Below are positions 27,111-35,934 of a DNA stretch of 64,000 nucleotides, one piece after another. Source of the DNA: Staphylococcus sp. CAG:324 (lineage in GTDB: Bacteria > Bacillota_I > Bacilli_A > ML615J-28 > CAG-313); NCBI GenBank assembly GCA_000433035.1, contig FR890809.1, positions 3,768-67,767 on the forward strand. The letters are read 5' to 3'. Position numbers and translations under genes: made by a program. Each line of letters opens with the position of its first letter. Position 1 is the first letter of the stretch. The notes under the pieces were generated by a model. The model was not told the DNA's origin and made no database searches. It saw nothing but the letters and a program-made list of their open reading frames with translations.

Positions 27111-28329
27111 TTAAATAATAATTTTTCTTTCCCCTTCTTAATACTGTATATGTTTTACCAATCGCATCTTGCTTTTTAACCATATATGTTACATCTTTTT
27201 CTTGATGTCCATTTACCAAAACTGCACCACCATTGATAAAATCACGAGCTTCACGTTTAGAGGAAGCAGCTTTTAGGTTTACAAGAGCATCTACTAATGC
27301 TATATCTTCTGATATTTCAATCTTCGGTAATTCTGAAAAAACCATTTCGATTTCTTCTTTTGAAAGATTGGCTATTTCACCACTAAATAAAGCCTCACTC
27401 AATTTGACTGCTTGTTCATAACTTTCCTTGCTATGAATCATTATTGTCATTTCTTTAGCAAGTGCCTTTTGAGCCACTCTTAAATGTGGTTCTTGATTAA
27501 AAGATTCTTCTATTTTTTCAATCTCTTCTTTTGAAAGAAAAGTAAATTGTTTCAATTCCCGTATTACATCGTTATCAGGAGTATTAATCCAAAACTGATA
27601 AAAAGCATACGGTGTTGTTTTTTTAGCATCAAGCCATATTGCACCACCTTCAGTTTTACCAAATTTTGTTCCATCGCTTTTTGTAAATAGTGGTACTGTT
27701 ACCCCATAGGCCTCAGCATCAGCACCATGAATTTTTCTAATTAATTCAAGGCCTGATGTAATATTTCCCCATTGATCTTGCCCACCAATCTGCAATGTAC
27801 ATCCTTCTTGAACAAATAAATGTTCAAAATCTAACGCTTGTAAAATCTGATAGGAAAATTCTGTATACGATATCCCACTATCAAGTCTTGATTTAACCGT
27901 ATCTTTATTTATCATATAATTTACATTAAAAAATTTACCATAATTTCTTAAAAAAGTCAAGATATCAATATTATAAGTCCAATCATAATTATTTACCATT
28001 TTACATTTAAATAATCTTTCAACTTGTTGATATAAACCATTTGCATTGTGATTCAACTGTTCTTTGGTTAACAATTTTCTTTCAGCATTTGGTTTAGGAT
28101 CACCAATTGAACCTGTTGCTCCACCAATTAAAAAAATGGGTTGATGTCCATATTTCTCTAAACGCTTAGCAAAAATAAAGACTAATAAATGACCAACATG
28201 TAAACTATCCCCAGTTGGATCAGTTCCAAGATAAAAGGTTAACTTCTCATTATTAATTTTATCTATAATTTTTTCATCAGTAATATTGTGAATTAATCCA
28301 CGCCATTTTAATTCTTCAAATAAATTCAT
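27097..28329 (-). CDS. tyrS: Tyrosyl-tRNA synthetase
   Basis: 410 residues, the normal bacterial length. It charges tRNA-Tyr in the cytoplasm. Class I signatures are HVGH (44-47) for HIGH and KFGKT near 230 for KMSKS; the tyrosine-binding region GQDQWGNI is near 190. A C-terminal S4 RNA-binding domain covers about 345-410. It is preceded by a T-box leader and has AAAGGAG before its ATG. No terminator is seen between it and the serine hydrolase. Confidence 0.97.
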   Translation of the reverse strand: MNLFEELKWRGLIHNITDEKIIDKINNEKLTFYLGTDPTGDSLHVGHLLVFIFAKRLEKYGHQPIFLIGGATGSIGDPKPNAERKLLTKEQLNHNANGLYQQVERLFKCKMVNNYDWTYNIDILTFLRNYGKFFNVNYMINKDTVKSRLDSGISYTEFSYQILQALDFEHLFVQEGCTLQIGGQDQWGNITSGLELIRKIHGADAEAYGVTVPLFTKSDGTKFGKTEGGAIWLDAKKTTPYAFYQFWINTPDNDVIRELKQFTFLSKEEIEKIEESFNQEPHLRVAQKALAKEMTIMIHSKESYEQAVKLSEALFSGEIANLSKEEIEMVFSELPKIEISEDIALVDALVNLKAASSKREARDFINGGAVLVNGHQEKDVTYMVKKQDAIGKTYTVLRRGKKNYYLIEHK

Positions 28330-28348
28330 TGTATTCTTTCTCCTTTTA

Positions 28349-28580
28349 TAATAATAAAAAATCGTCCTTAAAAATATTTAAGGACGAAACAATTTAGTTC
28401 CGCGGTACCACCTTAATTCAAAAGTAACCAAGCATTACTATTTGCACTTTGGAAAACTATAATCAAAATCACTTTTGATATCCGATATAATTCAATTTCT
28501 TATTTGCTAAACTTTTCACCACCCAGCCTAGTCTCTAAATTTTTCCTTTAAGAAATCTACTATTTTGTAGATTGACGCCA
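28349..28580 (-). promoter_or_regulatory. T-box riboswitch, tyrosine, upstream of tyrS
   Basis: The conserved T-box AAGGTGGTACCGCG is at 28401-28414. It is followed by a terminator hairpin CGTCCTTAAA / TTTAAGGACG (28363-28386) with a T run. Stem I is closed by GGAAAA (28541-28546) pairing with TTTTCC (28451-28456), with AGAGA on its 5' side and the GGTGG apical region. In the specifier position on the 3' side sits GAT-TAT-A, giving UAU (28459-28461), a tyrosine codon. Uncharged tRNA-Tyr would stabilise the antiterminator and switch tyrS on. UAU rather than the commoner UAC is unusual and is inferred from position only. Confidence 0.9.
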
Positions 28581-29648
28581 AACAATACTATAATCTACAT
28601 TCTTATTTATTTCAATTTTCTCTTCTTCTAACAAATCTTCGTTTTTGTCATCATTATGTTTAAAATCATTATAATATTCTTCCTCTAACTCTGCTTCATG
28701 CATCAAATCAGTAAGTAAATCCATTGCAACTTCCCCAATTTCATAAATTGGTGTATTAATACAAGTTAGAGTTGGTCTTGATAATTCTGCATATTTAGTA
28801 TTTTGAAACCCAATTACTTGTAATTGATCAGGAATGGAAATATGCAATTGTCTTGCTACATTAATAAAAGATACTGCCATTGAATCTCTCACAACAATGG
28901 CTACATCTGGATACTCATCTTTGAGAATCTCTTCGTATGCCTTTTCATTTAAATAAGTTTTACCTGAAACATTGATAATGCGTGGTTCTAAACCTGCCTC
29001 TTTCATTGCCATTTCATAGCCTTGAACCTTCAAATCATTAACAGCATATTTCTTAATAGTGGAAATAATCCATATCGTTTTATTTCCTCTTTCTATCATC
29101 TCTTTAGTCATTTCATACGCAGCTTTTTTATAATCAATTGCTACCGATGGAATTTCAGGATCACTACATACTGTATTGGTTAAAACAACACTTACACTAG
29201 ATTCCTTAATGATTTCTAAATACTCATCAGCAATTTCATCGTTAATATATAAAATACCGTCTACTCCAGAAGACATAACTGTACGCCAAAGTTCTTGTTC
29301 TTCACTAACCGGATTTTCACTATTACTACTATTATTTACAAACAATCTAATCAAATATCCTCTTCTAATCGCTGTAGCTGCAATTCCATCCACCATTCCC
29401 GCAATTGAACTACGCGTAAGTTCAGGTACAACCACAGCAACCGTTGTAGATTTTGAACTGGCTAATCCTTTGGCATTTAAATTAGGTTTATATCCTAGTT
29501 CTTTGATTATCCTTTCAATTTTTTCACGAGTAGCAGGTTTTACTTTTTCCGGATGATTGAGGACTCTTGAAACCGTAGCTAAAGACACACCAGCTGCCCC
29601 AGCAACATCATAAATCTTATTAGGACTTGTGCGTTTATCACCTTTCAT
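28560..29648 (-). CDS. LacI-family transcriptional regulator
   Basis: A 362-residue DNA-binding regulator. The helix-turn-helix and hinge are at residues 12-65 (YDVAGAAGVSLATVSRVL, then YKPNLNAKGLAS), followed by a periplasmic-binding-protein-like effector domain (about 68-310). Near the C-terminus it has an unusual acidic insert of about 25 residues (EEEYYNDFKHNDDKNEDLLE) before the usual WRQSTK end. It has its own promoter and GAGGT ribosome site. Its closest genes are amino-sugar catabolic, and a CG-centred palindrome sits in the promoter at 17449-17477, so it may control that operon. The effector is unknown, and it might alternatively be the CcpA of this organism. Confidence 0.9.
   Translation of the reverse strand: MKGDKRTSPNKIYDVAGAAGVSLATVSRVLNHPEKVKPATREKIERIIKELGYKPNLNAKGLASSKSTTVAVVVPELTRSSIAGMVDGIAATAIRRGYLIRLFVNNSSNSENPVSEEQELWRTVMSSGVDGILYINDEIADEYLEIIKESSVSVVLTNTVCSDPEIPSVAIDYKKAAYEMTKEMIERGNKTIWIISTIKKYAVNDLKVQGYEMAMKEAGLEPRIINVSGKTYLNEKAYEEILKDEYPDVAIVVRDSMAVSFINVARQLHISIPDQLQVIGFQNTKYAELSRPTLTCINTPIYEIGEVAMDLLTDLMHEAELEEEYYNDFKHNDDKNEDLLEEEKIEINKNVDYSIVWRQSTK
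28587..28615 (-). promoter_or_regulatory. Promoter of the tyrS T-box transcript, inside the lacI-type gene
   Basis: -35 TTGAAA (28610-28615), 17-bp spacer, -10 TATAGT (28587-28592) on the minus strand, within the last 20 codons of the regulator gene. The predicted start near 28580 lies just ahead of T-box stem I. Confidence 0.7.
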
Positions 29649-29679
29649 AGTCTTACCTCATTTCATATTTCATACAAAT

Positions 29680-29708
29680 ATTATATCACAATTGGATTGA
29701 AATATCAA
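29680..29708 (-). promoter_or_regulatory. Promoter of the LacI-family regulator
   Basis: -35 TTGATA (29703-29708), 17-bp spacer, -10 TATAAT (29680-29685). The leader to the ATG at 29648 is about 25 nt and contains GAGGT. Two nearby ATTTCATA direct repeats are visible; no CG-centred palindrome is, so autoregulation is not evident. Confidence 0.75.
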
Positions 29709-29737
29709 GATATTTTGCAAATTTTTATGAAAATTTA

Positions 29738-31006
29738 TTAGATATTTTCATATGTTAATTTTTGAATCAAACGATTTGTAACACCAGCTCCTAAGAAAAC
29801 CCATACATCATCTAATTTACCTATACATTTTAAACATTCATCATCATATCGATAAAAACGATGAAAGAATTTATCAATCTTTTTTTGTAAGCTATAATTT
29901 TTGTTTTCCCTTTTGGAAGTAAAAACATCTAAAATATAAACTTTATCAAATTTTTTTAAAACTTTAATAAAATCTTTTTTAAAATGAAGCGTTCTTTCAT
30001 ATGTGTGTGGTTGAAAAATTACATTAATTTTCTTTGTAGGATACATCAGTCTTAAAGTTTCACATAAAGATTTAATTTCTGTTGGATGATGAGCATAATC
30101 ATCAATAACTACACTATTTTTAAATTGACAGGTTGAAAGTCTTCGTTTAGGTAACTTTCCTTCCTCACTTAAAAAAGGCTTTTTTTTCAATAAAATTGCT
30201 GCCATATAACTAGAAACATAATTATAAATCATATGACGCCCTAAATAAGGCACTTTTAAATACATATTGTTTTGATATTTCACTTGAATATAATATCCCC
30301 TTGTAGTAGTACTTAGGATTTTAATTTGAATATCATTGTTTTTATTAAAGCCATAAGTCAATTTATTTATATGTTTGATTTTTTTACCCCATTTATCATC
30401 ACCATTTACTAAAACCATTTGAGATTGATTTGCTAATTTTTGAAAAGATATAAATAATTGTTTTTCATTTTTATAAAAATCCGTATGATCTAACTCAATA
30501 TTAGTAATAATTAACAATTCTGGATGATAACTTAAAAAATGCTCCTTATATTCACAGGCTTCTAAAACCAATAAATCTGTATCAAAACTTCCACCCTCAC
30601 CATCACCAATAATATAATTACATTCTTTTTTCAAAAAATCAACAAGTAAAAAAGATGTTGTCGTTTTGCCATGTGTACCTGAACACGCAATAATTTTTTT
30701 ATTTAATTTTTGGCCAATAAATTCATGATAATATAAATAATCATTCTTTTGATTTATTATTTCATCTACTTCTATATTGCTTTTATTAAAAGCATTCCCA
30801 ATGATATAAAAATAATCCTTTGTAATATTGGAACGATTAAATGACTTGATTTCAATTTCTTGTTCTTTTAAAGTATCTTCAGTAAAATAATATTCATCTA
30901 CATCGCTTCCAACCACTTCGTTTCCTTCTTCTTTCAACAATTTTGCAAGACTTGACATCCCTGTCCCCTTAATACCAACTAAATAATATTTATTAATGCT
31001 TTGCAT
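29738..31006 (-). CDS. murC: UDP-N-acetylmuramate--L-alanine ligase
   Basis: A 422-residue Mur ligase that adds L-alanine to UDP-MurNAc in peptidoglycan precursor synthesis. The N-terminal Rossmann motif GIKGTGMSSLA is at 11-21, the ATP-binding loop SGTHGKTTT at about 109-117, the central motif ITNIELDHTDFY near 165-176, and the C-terminal domain begins around 285 (VIDDYAHHPTEI). It is slightly shorter than typical MurC (about 430-460) and could be an Mpl-like ligase, but GTGMSSLA favours MurC. The ATG has AGGTGAT. Its presence shows that the organism makes a cell wall, unlike true mollicutes. Confidence 0.88.
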   Translation of the reverse strand: MQSINKYYLVGIKGTGMSSLAKLLKEEGNEVVGSDVDEYYFTEDTLKEQEIEIKSFNRSNITKDYFYIIGNAFNKSNIEVDEIINQKNDYLYYHEFIGQKLNKKIIACSGTHGKTTTSFLLVDFLKKECNYIIGDGEGGSFDTDLLVLEACEYKEHFLSYHPELLIITNIELDHTDFYKNEKQLFISFQKLANQSQMVLVNGDDKWGKKIKHINKLTYGFNKNNDIQIKILSTTTRGYYIQVKYQNNMYLKVPYLGRHMIYNYVSSYMAAILLKKKPFLSEEGKLPKRRLSTCQFKNSVVIDDYAHHPTEIKSLCETLRLMYPTKKINVIFQPHTYERTLHFKKDFIKVLKKFDKVYILDVFTSKRENKNYSLQKKIDKFFHRFYRYDDECLKCIGKLDDVWVFLGAGVTNRLIQKLTYENI

Positions 31007-31083
31007 TTTATCACCTACTTTAATCTATGACAATAGTCTACAATTGGTGATATTTTCTTTTTTATCATGATTTAATCATTTAA

Positions 31084-34020
31084 TTATCTATTGTTAATAG
31101 CATCAATTGGTCTTTTATTTGCAATAAAATAAACAGGAACAAAACTAGATACGAATGCAACCAAAATTGATATACCAAAAACTAATATGATTTGTAAAAT
31201 TCCCGGATTTAAAATAGTAATTAATAAATTATAATTTTTTCTTAAAGTTGTATTAATGCAAAAAACAACAATAAATAAGGAAATATTAGCTAAAATAGCA
31301 TTAATAATTGCAATAATCAAACTTTCACTAAAGAATATCTTAAACACATCTTTACTTCTCGCTCCTACTGCTCTTAAAATTCCAATTTCTCTTTTTTTAT
31401 AATTAATTGAAATTGTTATAAAATTTAATAGTAAAAGTGAAGCAAAAATGGCAAAACCAAGCCCAACATACAAAAAGATTTTTGAACAAACCTCAAAAAT
31501 AGAATTAATTTCTGTCAATGTCTTAACAACTTCATTATTTAAACTAAAAACACTTTCTCCTACTTTTGTAACAGGCTGAAAATGATATTCAACAAGTTTT
31601 TTAATTTCCTTATCCGATGTTGGCATTTTGGCAAAAACATATTTATATATACCATCATCAACATTTATATAATTATCAAATAGTTCATCATCATGAATAA
31701 TAACAGCCTCTGCATTATCCGTAATACCTACAATTTGATAGATTGTATTATAATAATTACGATCACTATAATAGGCAATATTAATAAATAATTGATCGGA
31801 ATACTCCTTCATCTTTTTATTATAAAAAGTTATTCTTTCTTCTTTTTCAAAATTGAAATTTTGCAAAAGTTCATCCATAATTTGATATATTTTATCTATA
31901 TCTTCACTAGATGAAGCATAAAAACTATCTTGATATACTTTAAAAATATAAAGGATTTGTTGGTTTTCTAAAGAATCAATATGATAATCGTTTTTAAAAG
32001 AATCCGATATTGTTAATTGTTTATCATTAAATAATTTAACAATTTCTTGTTTGTGCATAAAATATAAATAATACATAACATCATTAAATGCAGGCATTTG
32101 TATCACTTTTTGATATTGTTCATCATTTTCATTTAAATTAACAGTATTAAAGAAATCAATCATTTCAACAAATGAATATGGCAATAAAATTTCTTTATCA
32201 TTTATATCATTTTCTTTACCATTCATAATTTTATTATAAGTGAAATATTGATTATTCCATTCTATTTCTAACATATCATGATTATTGGAATACATTTTAT
32301 TCAAAGAATCAATCATAGTATCCTTTACAAAGAAAAGTAAATGCGGACCATTTTCTAAATAAGAATTGAATAATTGCATTTTCATGTAATCAGCAATTGA
32401 ATCGCCTTTTAAATCTTGATATTCACTAATATCTGCTTTGGTATCTATCACGCCAACAATTTTCATTTTTAATCCAAAAATTGAAATTTCTAAATGAAGA
32501 GCACTATCTAAATTCTCTTGTTCTACACCATTATAATCTCTAATACCATATTCTTTTATAACATCTTCAACCAATTTAGTTATTGCTATCTCATCATCTT
32601 TTTCTGGTAAAGAACCATTCAAATCAAAATCATATTGATTTATAAAATTCATATCAATTGTAGTAAACCCATTAAAATTGCTCATCTGTTCTAAAAAAAT
32701 ATTTTTAAAATCTACATAATTTAAACTAGGCATTTCATACTTTTGAAATGCTCCATATACTTTTGTAAAATTAAGTTTCGTATCATTTGATATTTTTAAA
32801 ACATCTTCCTCATTTATTAAACTATTTTCTAAATAAAAATCATTATTTCCTTCACCATAGGAAAAAACCTTTTGTTTTTTAAAAGTTGCATATTCAATAT
32901 TGGAATCTACAATCGAATTTACAGTTGTTTTTATATTATCATAACTACTCATCGTATTAGCAAGACCAAACATCATAAAGGCTAAAAATGAAAGAAAAAT
33001 CGTTAAAGTTAATCTAAATTTTTTTATTTTTAAACTTGATGCTCCCATTTTAAACGCTTTTTTAAATCCCAATTTTGATTTAATTGTTTTATAATTTTCA
33101 TCTTGAATTACTATTTTATCTTGATTCGTATCTATAAACTTGCATAATCCTTCATCACTTAAATTCATTATTGTTTTGATTTTTTCATTGTTTTGATTAT
33201 CAACAGAAATTATCACATCACTTTTAGCTGTTTTTATATAATCTTTAATTTTAAGAAAATCTTCATCTTTTAAAATATAATCTTTATCAATTTTAATAAT
33301 CTTGTTATCAATAATATTTATGCCTTCTTGATTTTGCGTTTGAATAATTGTTTTTTCTACATCACTTATTACTTTACCATCTTTTAATTCAATAATTCTA
33401 TCTGCATATTGTTCGGCAAATTCACGATCATGAGAAACAATCAAAACCAATTTATCATGAGATAAGGCTTTAAGTGTATCAAAAATTTGTTTACCCGTTT
33501 TACTATCTAGTGCTCCTGTTGGTTCATCAGCCATAATAATTTGAGGATTTTTTATTAATGCTCTAGCAATAGCAACTCGTTGCTTTTGACCTCCAGATAG
33601 TTCATTAGGCTTTCTCTTAGCTAATCCGGCCAAATCAACTTGATTTAAAATATTATCAATTTCCTCGTTTGTAGGTTTTCTACCTTGTAATTCAATGGCA
33701 AGAGCAATGTTTTCAGCAATACTAAATTCATTTAAAATATTATATTCTTGAAAAATGAAACCCAAATATGTATTTCGATAGCTGTCAAAGTCACTTTGAG
33801 AAAAATCTTTGCTTGATTTACCATTGATAATTATTTCACCAGAATCAACTCTATCAAGACCACCTAAAACATTTAAAAGCGTTGATTTACCTGCTCCACT
33901 TTTACCAAGCAAAAAAACCATTCCAACTTTATCAATTTTTAAAGAAACATCATCTAAAGCTTTTACCTCAATTCCATTTTTAACGGTATATTTTTTAAAT
34001 AGATTTTTTACTTCAATCAT
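31084..34020 (-). CDS. MacB-like ABC transporter, ATPase fused to FtsX-type permease
   Basis: About 978 residues. The N-terminal ATPase has Walker A GKSGAGKST (about 37-45), signature LSGGQKQRVAIARAL (about 142-156) and Walker B IIMADEPTGALD. A linker follows (about 225-320), then a membrane helix near 340-355, a very large extracellular domain (about 360-855), and three C-terminal helices with the FtsX signature RAVGARSKDVFKIFFSESL. Such pumps drive export or mechanotransmission of peptides, antibiotics or lipoproteins. Two ATGs are close: the one at 34026 abuts GGAGG, so the one at 34020 with a 6-nt gap is preferred. It follows an InlB-repeat lipoprotein gene behind a terminator and has its own promoter. 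Confidence 0.88.
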   Translation of the reverse strand: MIEVKNLFKKYTVKNGIEVKALDDVSLKIDKVGMVFLLGKSGAGKSTLLNVLGGLDRVDSGEIIINGKSSKDFSQSDFDSYRNTYLGFIFQEYNILNEFSIAENIALAIELQGRKPTNEEIDNILNQVDLAGLAKRKPNELSGGQKQRVAIARALIKNPQIIMADEPTGALDSKTGKQIFDTLKALSHDKLVLIVSHDREFAEQYADRIIELKDGKVISDVEKTIIQTQNQEGINIIDNKIIKIDKDYILKDEDFLKIKDYIKTAKSDVIISVDNQNNEKIKTIMNLSDEGLCKFIDTNQDKIVIQDENYKTIKSKLGFKKAFKMGASSLKIKKFRLTLTIFLSFLAFMMFGLANTMSSYDNIKTTVNSIVDSNIEYATFKKQKVFSYGEGNNDFYLENSLINEEDVLKISNDTKLNFTKVYGAFQKYEMPSLNYVDFKNIFLEQMSNFNGFTTIDMNFINQYDFDLNGSLPEKDDEIAITKLVEDVIKEYGIRDYNGVEQENLDSALHLEISIFGLKMKIVGVIDTKADISEYQDLKGDSIADYMKMQLFNSYLENGPHLLFFVKDTMIDSLNKMYSNNHDMLEIEWNNQYFTYNKIMNGKENDINDKEILLPYSFVEMIDFFNTVNLNENDEQYQKVIQMPAFNDVMYYLYFMHKQEIVKLFNDKQLTISDSFKNDYHIDSLENQQILYIFKVYQDSFYASSSEDIDKIYQIMDELLQNFNFEKEERITFYNKKMKEYSDQLFINIAYYSDRNYYNTIYQIVGITDNAEAVIIHDDELFDNYINVDDGIYKYVFAKMPTSDKEIKKLVEYHFQPVTKVGESVFSLNNEVVKTLTEINSIFEVCSKIFLYVGLGFAIFASLLLLNFITISINYKKREIGILRAVGARSKDVFKIFFSESLIIAIINAILANISLFIVVFCINTTLRKNYNLLITILNPGILQIILVFGISILVAFVSSFVPVYFIANKRPIDAINNR

Positions 34021-34063
34021 ATTCATCCTCCATCAAAAGTATTAGTTTTAAATAATATTTATT

Positions 34064-34092
34064 ATTATACACTATTTTATTCTCACTGTCTA
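34064..34092 (-). promoter_or_regulatory. Promoter of the MacB-like transporter
   Basis: -35 TAGACA (34087-34092), 17-bp spacer, -10 TATAAT (34064-34069), minus strand, giving a leader of about 35 nt before GGAGG. Confidence 0.7.
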
Positions 34093-34105
34093 TTGTATAG
34101 TTTAT

Positions 34106-34141
34106 AAAAAAAGATGACAAAAATATTTTGTCATCTTTTTT
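34106..34141 (-). terminator. Terminator of the InlB-repeat lipoprotein gene
   Basis: Near-perfect hairpin AAAGATGACAAAA / complement, overlapping the stop codon, with T runs on both strands; it could act in both directions. Confidence 0.85.
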
Positions 34142-35858
34142 AATTATTGTTTTTCACAAATTTTGCATATAAAGTAATATTATGATAAATATTAGTAGGT
34201 AGATATTCTAAAGCATCTCCCTCAAAATTCTCATTATCAAACCATCCTACAAAAGTATATCCATCCATAGTTAAACTGGTTGGTAAATTGAGTCCTTCTT
34301 CCCAATCATATGTATAAATAAACGTATTCTCTCCTAAATTAACAATGTATGGAATACGATCATAAAATGCTGGAATATGCCCTTTAGATATAAAATATGA
34401 AGGTAAAGTATCTTTATCATAATAGAAAAATTTTGCGGTATCAACCACTGAGGCCCAAGCTGATGCTAAAAAGTCGCTACCTGTACCCTCAGGATCATCA
34501 GGACCATTCGTGTACCCTTCATCAAGACGCCACCAATAAAAGAAATCTTGAATAAAATACACAAATTCTACATATTTATTATTTTCTAAACAATATCCTA
34601 TAAACCCATCATCTGCTGTCTGATCATCAATATTTCCACCAACGTCAATTCTTAAATAAAATTGACCAAGCAAATTACCAACATTGCCCATACCAGCAGC
34701 ACCACCAGTATAACTACCACAAATTGATAAAAATGTTTCTAAATCATTGACACCTCTATCCATTAAATAATTTTCTCTTTGACGATAATCAACAATATAG
34801 TAATAAAAATCTGTAAAAAACGCTAAGAAAAGTTGATGTTTGTCAGCAAAAACTTCATCACCTAAAACATAATTGATAGTATATAATTGTTTTTCCCAAA
34901 CTGCAGTTAAATCTAAATCTTCTTCATAACTAATTGGAATGGTAAAATGTACACGAATTGTATGATTAGGGCTCTCGCTCCAACCTTTAAAAAGATAACC
35001 ATTTTTAGTTGGAATTGGAAGTACTTTACCTTCTCCTAAATAATACGAGGTATCGTAATTATCTGGCATAGTACCACCATTAGCATCATACGAAAGCTGA
35101 TATAAACGTTCCCATTTCGCATATAGTGTGATATTATGCGTAGTACCTTTTTCAATTTTTGTTACTACATCACCTGAAAAATCAATAGTCTGATACCATC
35201 CTTTAAAAAGAGAATTATTCTTGCTTGGAATTGGCAAGATTATTTCATCATCTTCAGTAAATTTCATTTGATTTCCTATTTCTAAATTGCCTTCATTCAA
35301 AATAAAATTCACTTCATATATATCCTGCCATTTGGCATAGAAAGTAACATTATTGGTTGTACCTTTTTCAATTTTTGTTACCATTTCACCACTAAAATCA
35401 CTATTAGAATACCAGCCAATAAAATTAGCATTATTTTTTGTTGGAATTGGCAAAATGATTTCATCATCTTTCGTAAACTCTATCGTATTTTCCTCAATCT
35501 GACCGCCATTTCCAATCAAACTAAGATAATAAATTTCATTCCATTTCGCATAAAGATCTAAATCTTTTTGACAAGTACCAATAATTTCAGTTACTATTTC
35601 GCCACTAAAATCACTGTTAGAATACCAACCGACAAATTTATACCCTGCTTTCTGAGGAGAATCTAAAGTTAACCTATCGTTAGTCTGAAATGTTACTGGT
35701 AAATTTAATCCTTGACCACCATCAAGATGATAAGTAATATTGTATGTTTTTTCTATATCATCTTTCTCTTTACAACCACTCAATCCTAGTATTAAAAATA
35801 TTGCCCCTATTACTAAAAACCAACTAGATATCCTTTTTAATGTAATTTTCATATTCAT
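34140..35858 (-). CDS. Surface lipoprotein with InlB-type B repeats
   Basis: A 572-residue lipoprotein. The signal ends in a lipobox LSGC at about residues 26-29. Four InlB B-repeats (Flg_new type) of about 68 residues follow between roughly 37 and 325, each with the pattern G-x-x-F-x-GWYSNSDFSGE and ending LYAKW. A unique region (about 340-510) follows, then one more repeat (YTFVGWFDNENFEGDALEYL) at the C-terminus. Copies 2 and 3 are nearly identical. Such repeats are stalks on surface proteins of Firmicutes and Bacteroidetes and can mediate protein contacts. Placed before a MacB-like pump, it might be a partner or cargo, but a separate promoter serves that pump. Confidence 0.85.
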   Translation of the reverse strand: MNMKITLKRISSWFLVIGAIFLILGLSGCKEKDDIEKTYNITYHLDGGQGLNLPVTFQTNDRLTLDSPQKAGYKFVGWYSNSDFSGEIVTEIIGTCQKDLDLYAKWNEIYYLSLIGNGGQIEENTIEFTKDDEIILPIPTKNNANFIGWYSNSDFSGEMVTKIEKGTTNNVTFYAKWQDIYEVNFILNEGNLEIGNQMKFTEDDEIILPIPSKNNSLFKGWYQTIDFSGDVVTKIEKGTTHNITLYAKWERLYQLSYDANGGTMPDNYDTSYYLGEGKVLPIPTKNGYLFKGWSESPNHTIRVHFTIPISYEEDLDLTAVWEKQLYTINYVLGDEVFADKHQLFLAFFTDFYYYIVDYRQRENYLMDRGVNDLETFLSICGSYTGGAAGMGNVGNLLGQFYLRIDVGGNIDDQTADDGFIGYCLENNKYVEFVYFIQDFFYWWRLDEGYTNGPDDPEGTGSDFLASAWASVVDTAKFFYYDKDTLPSYFISKGHIPAFYDRIPYIVNLGENTFIYTYDWEEGLNLPTSLTMDGYTFVGWFDNENFEGDALEYLPTNIYHNITLYAKFVKNNN

Positions 35859-35878
35859 TTTCCCTTTCTAATAAAAAT

Positions 35879-35920
35879 AAAAACCTTTTATTCTATTATA
35901 ACATAAATAAAAGGTTTTTT
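35879..35920 (-). terminator. Terminator of miaB
   Basis: Hairpin AAAACCTTTTATT / AATAAAAGGTTTT followed on the minus strand by a T-rich run. The following promoter is embedded in it, its -10 box lying in the loop. Confidence 0.8.
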
Positions 35921-35923
35921 CAA
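35895..35923 (-). promoter_or_regulatory. Promoter of the InlB-repeat lipoprotein gene, inside the miaB terminator
   Basis: -35 TTGAAA (35918-35923), 17-bp spacer, -10 TATAAT (35895-35900) with an extended TGT before it. The spacer forms the 5' arm of the terminator hairpin, and the -10 is in its loop. Confidence 0.7.
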
Positions 35924-35934
35924 TTTTGAATGCA

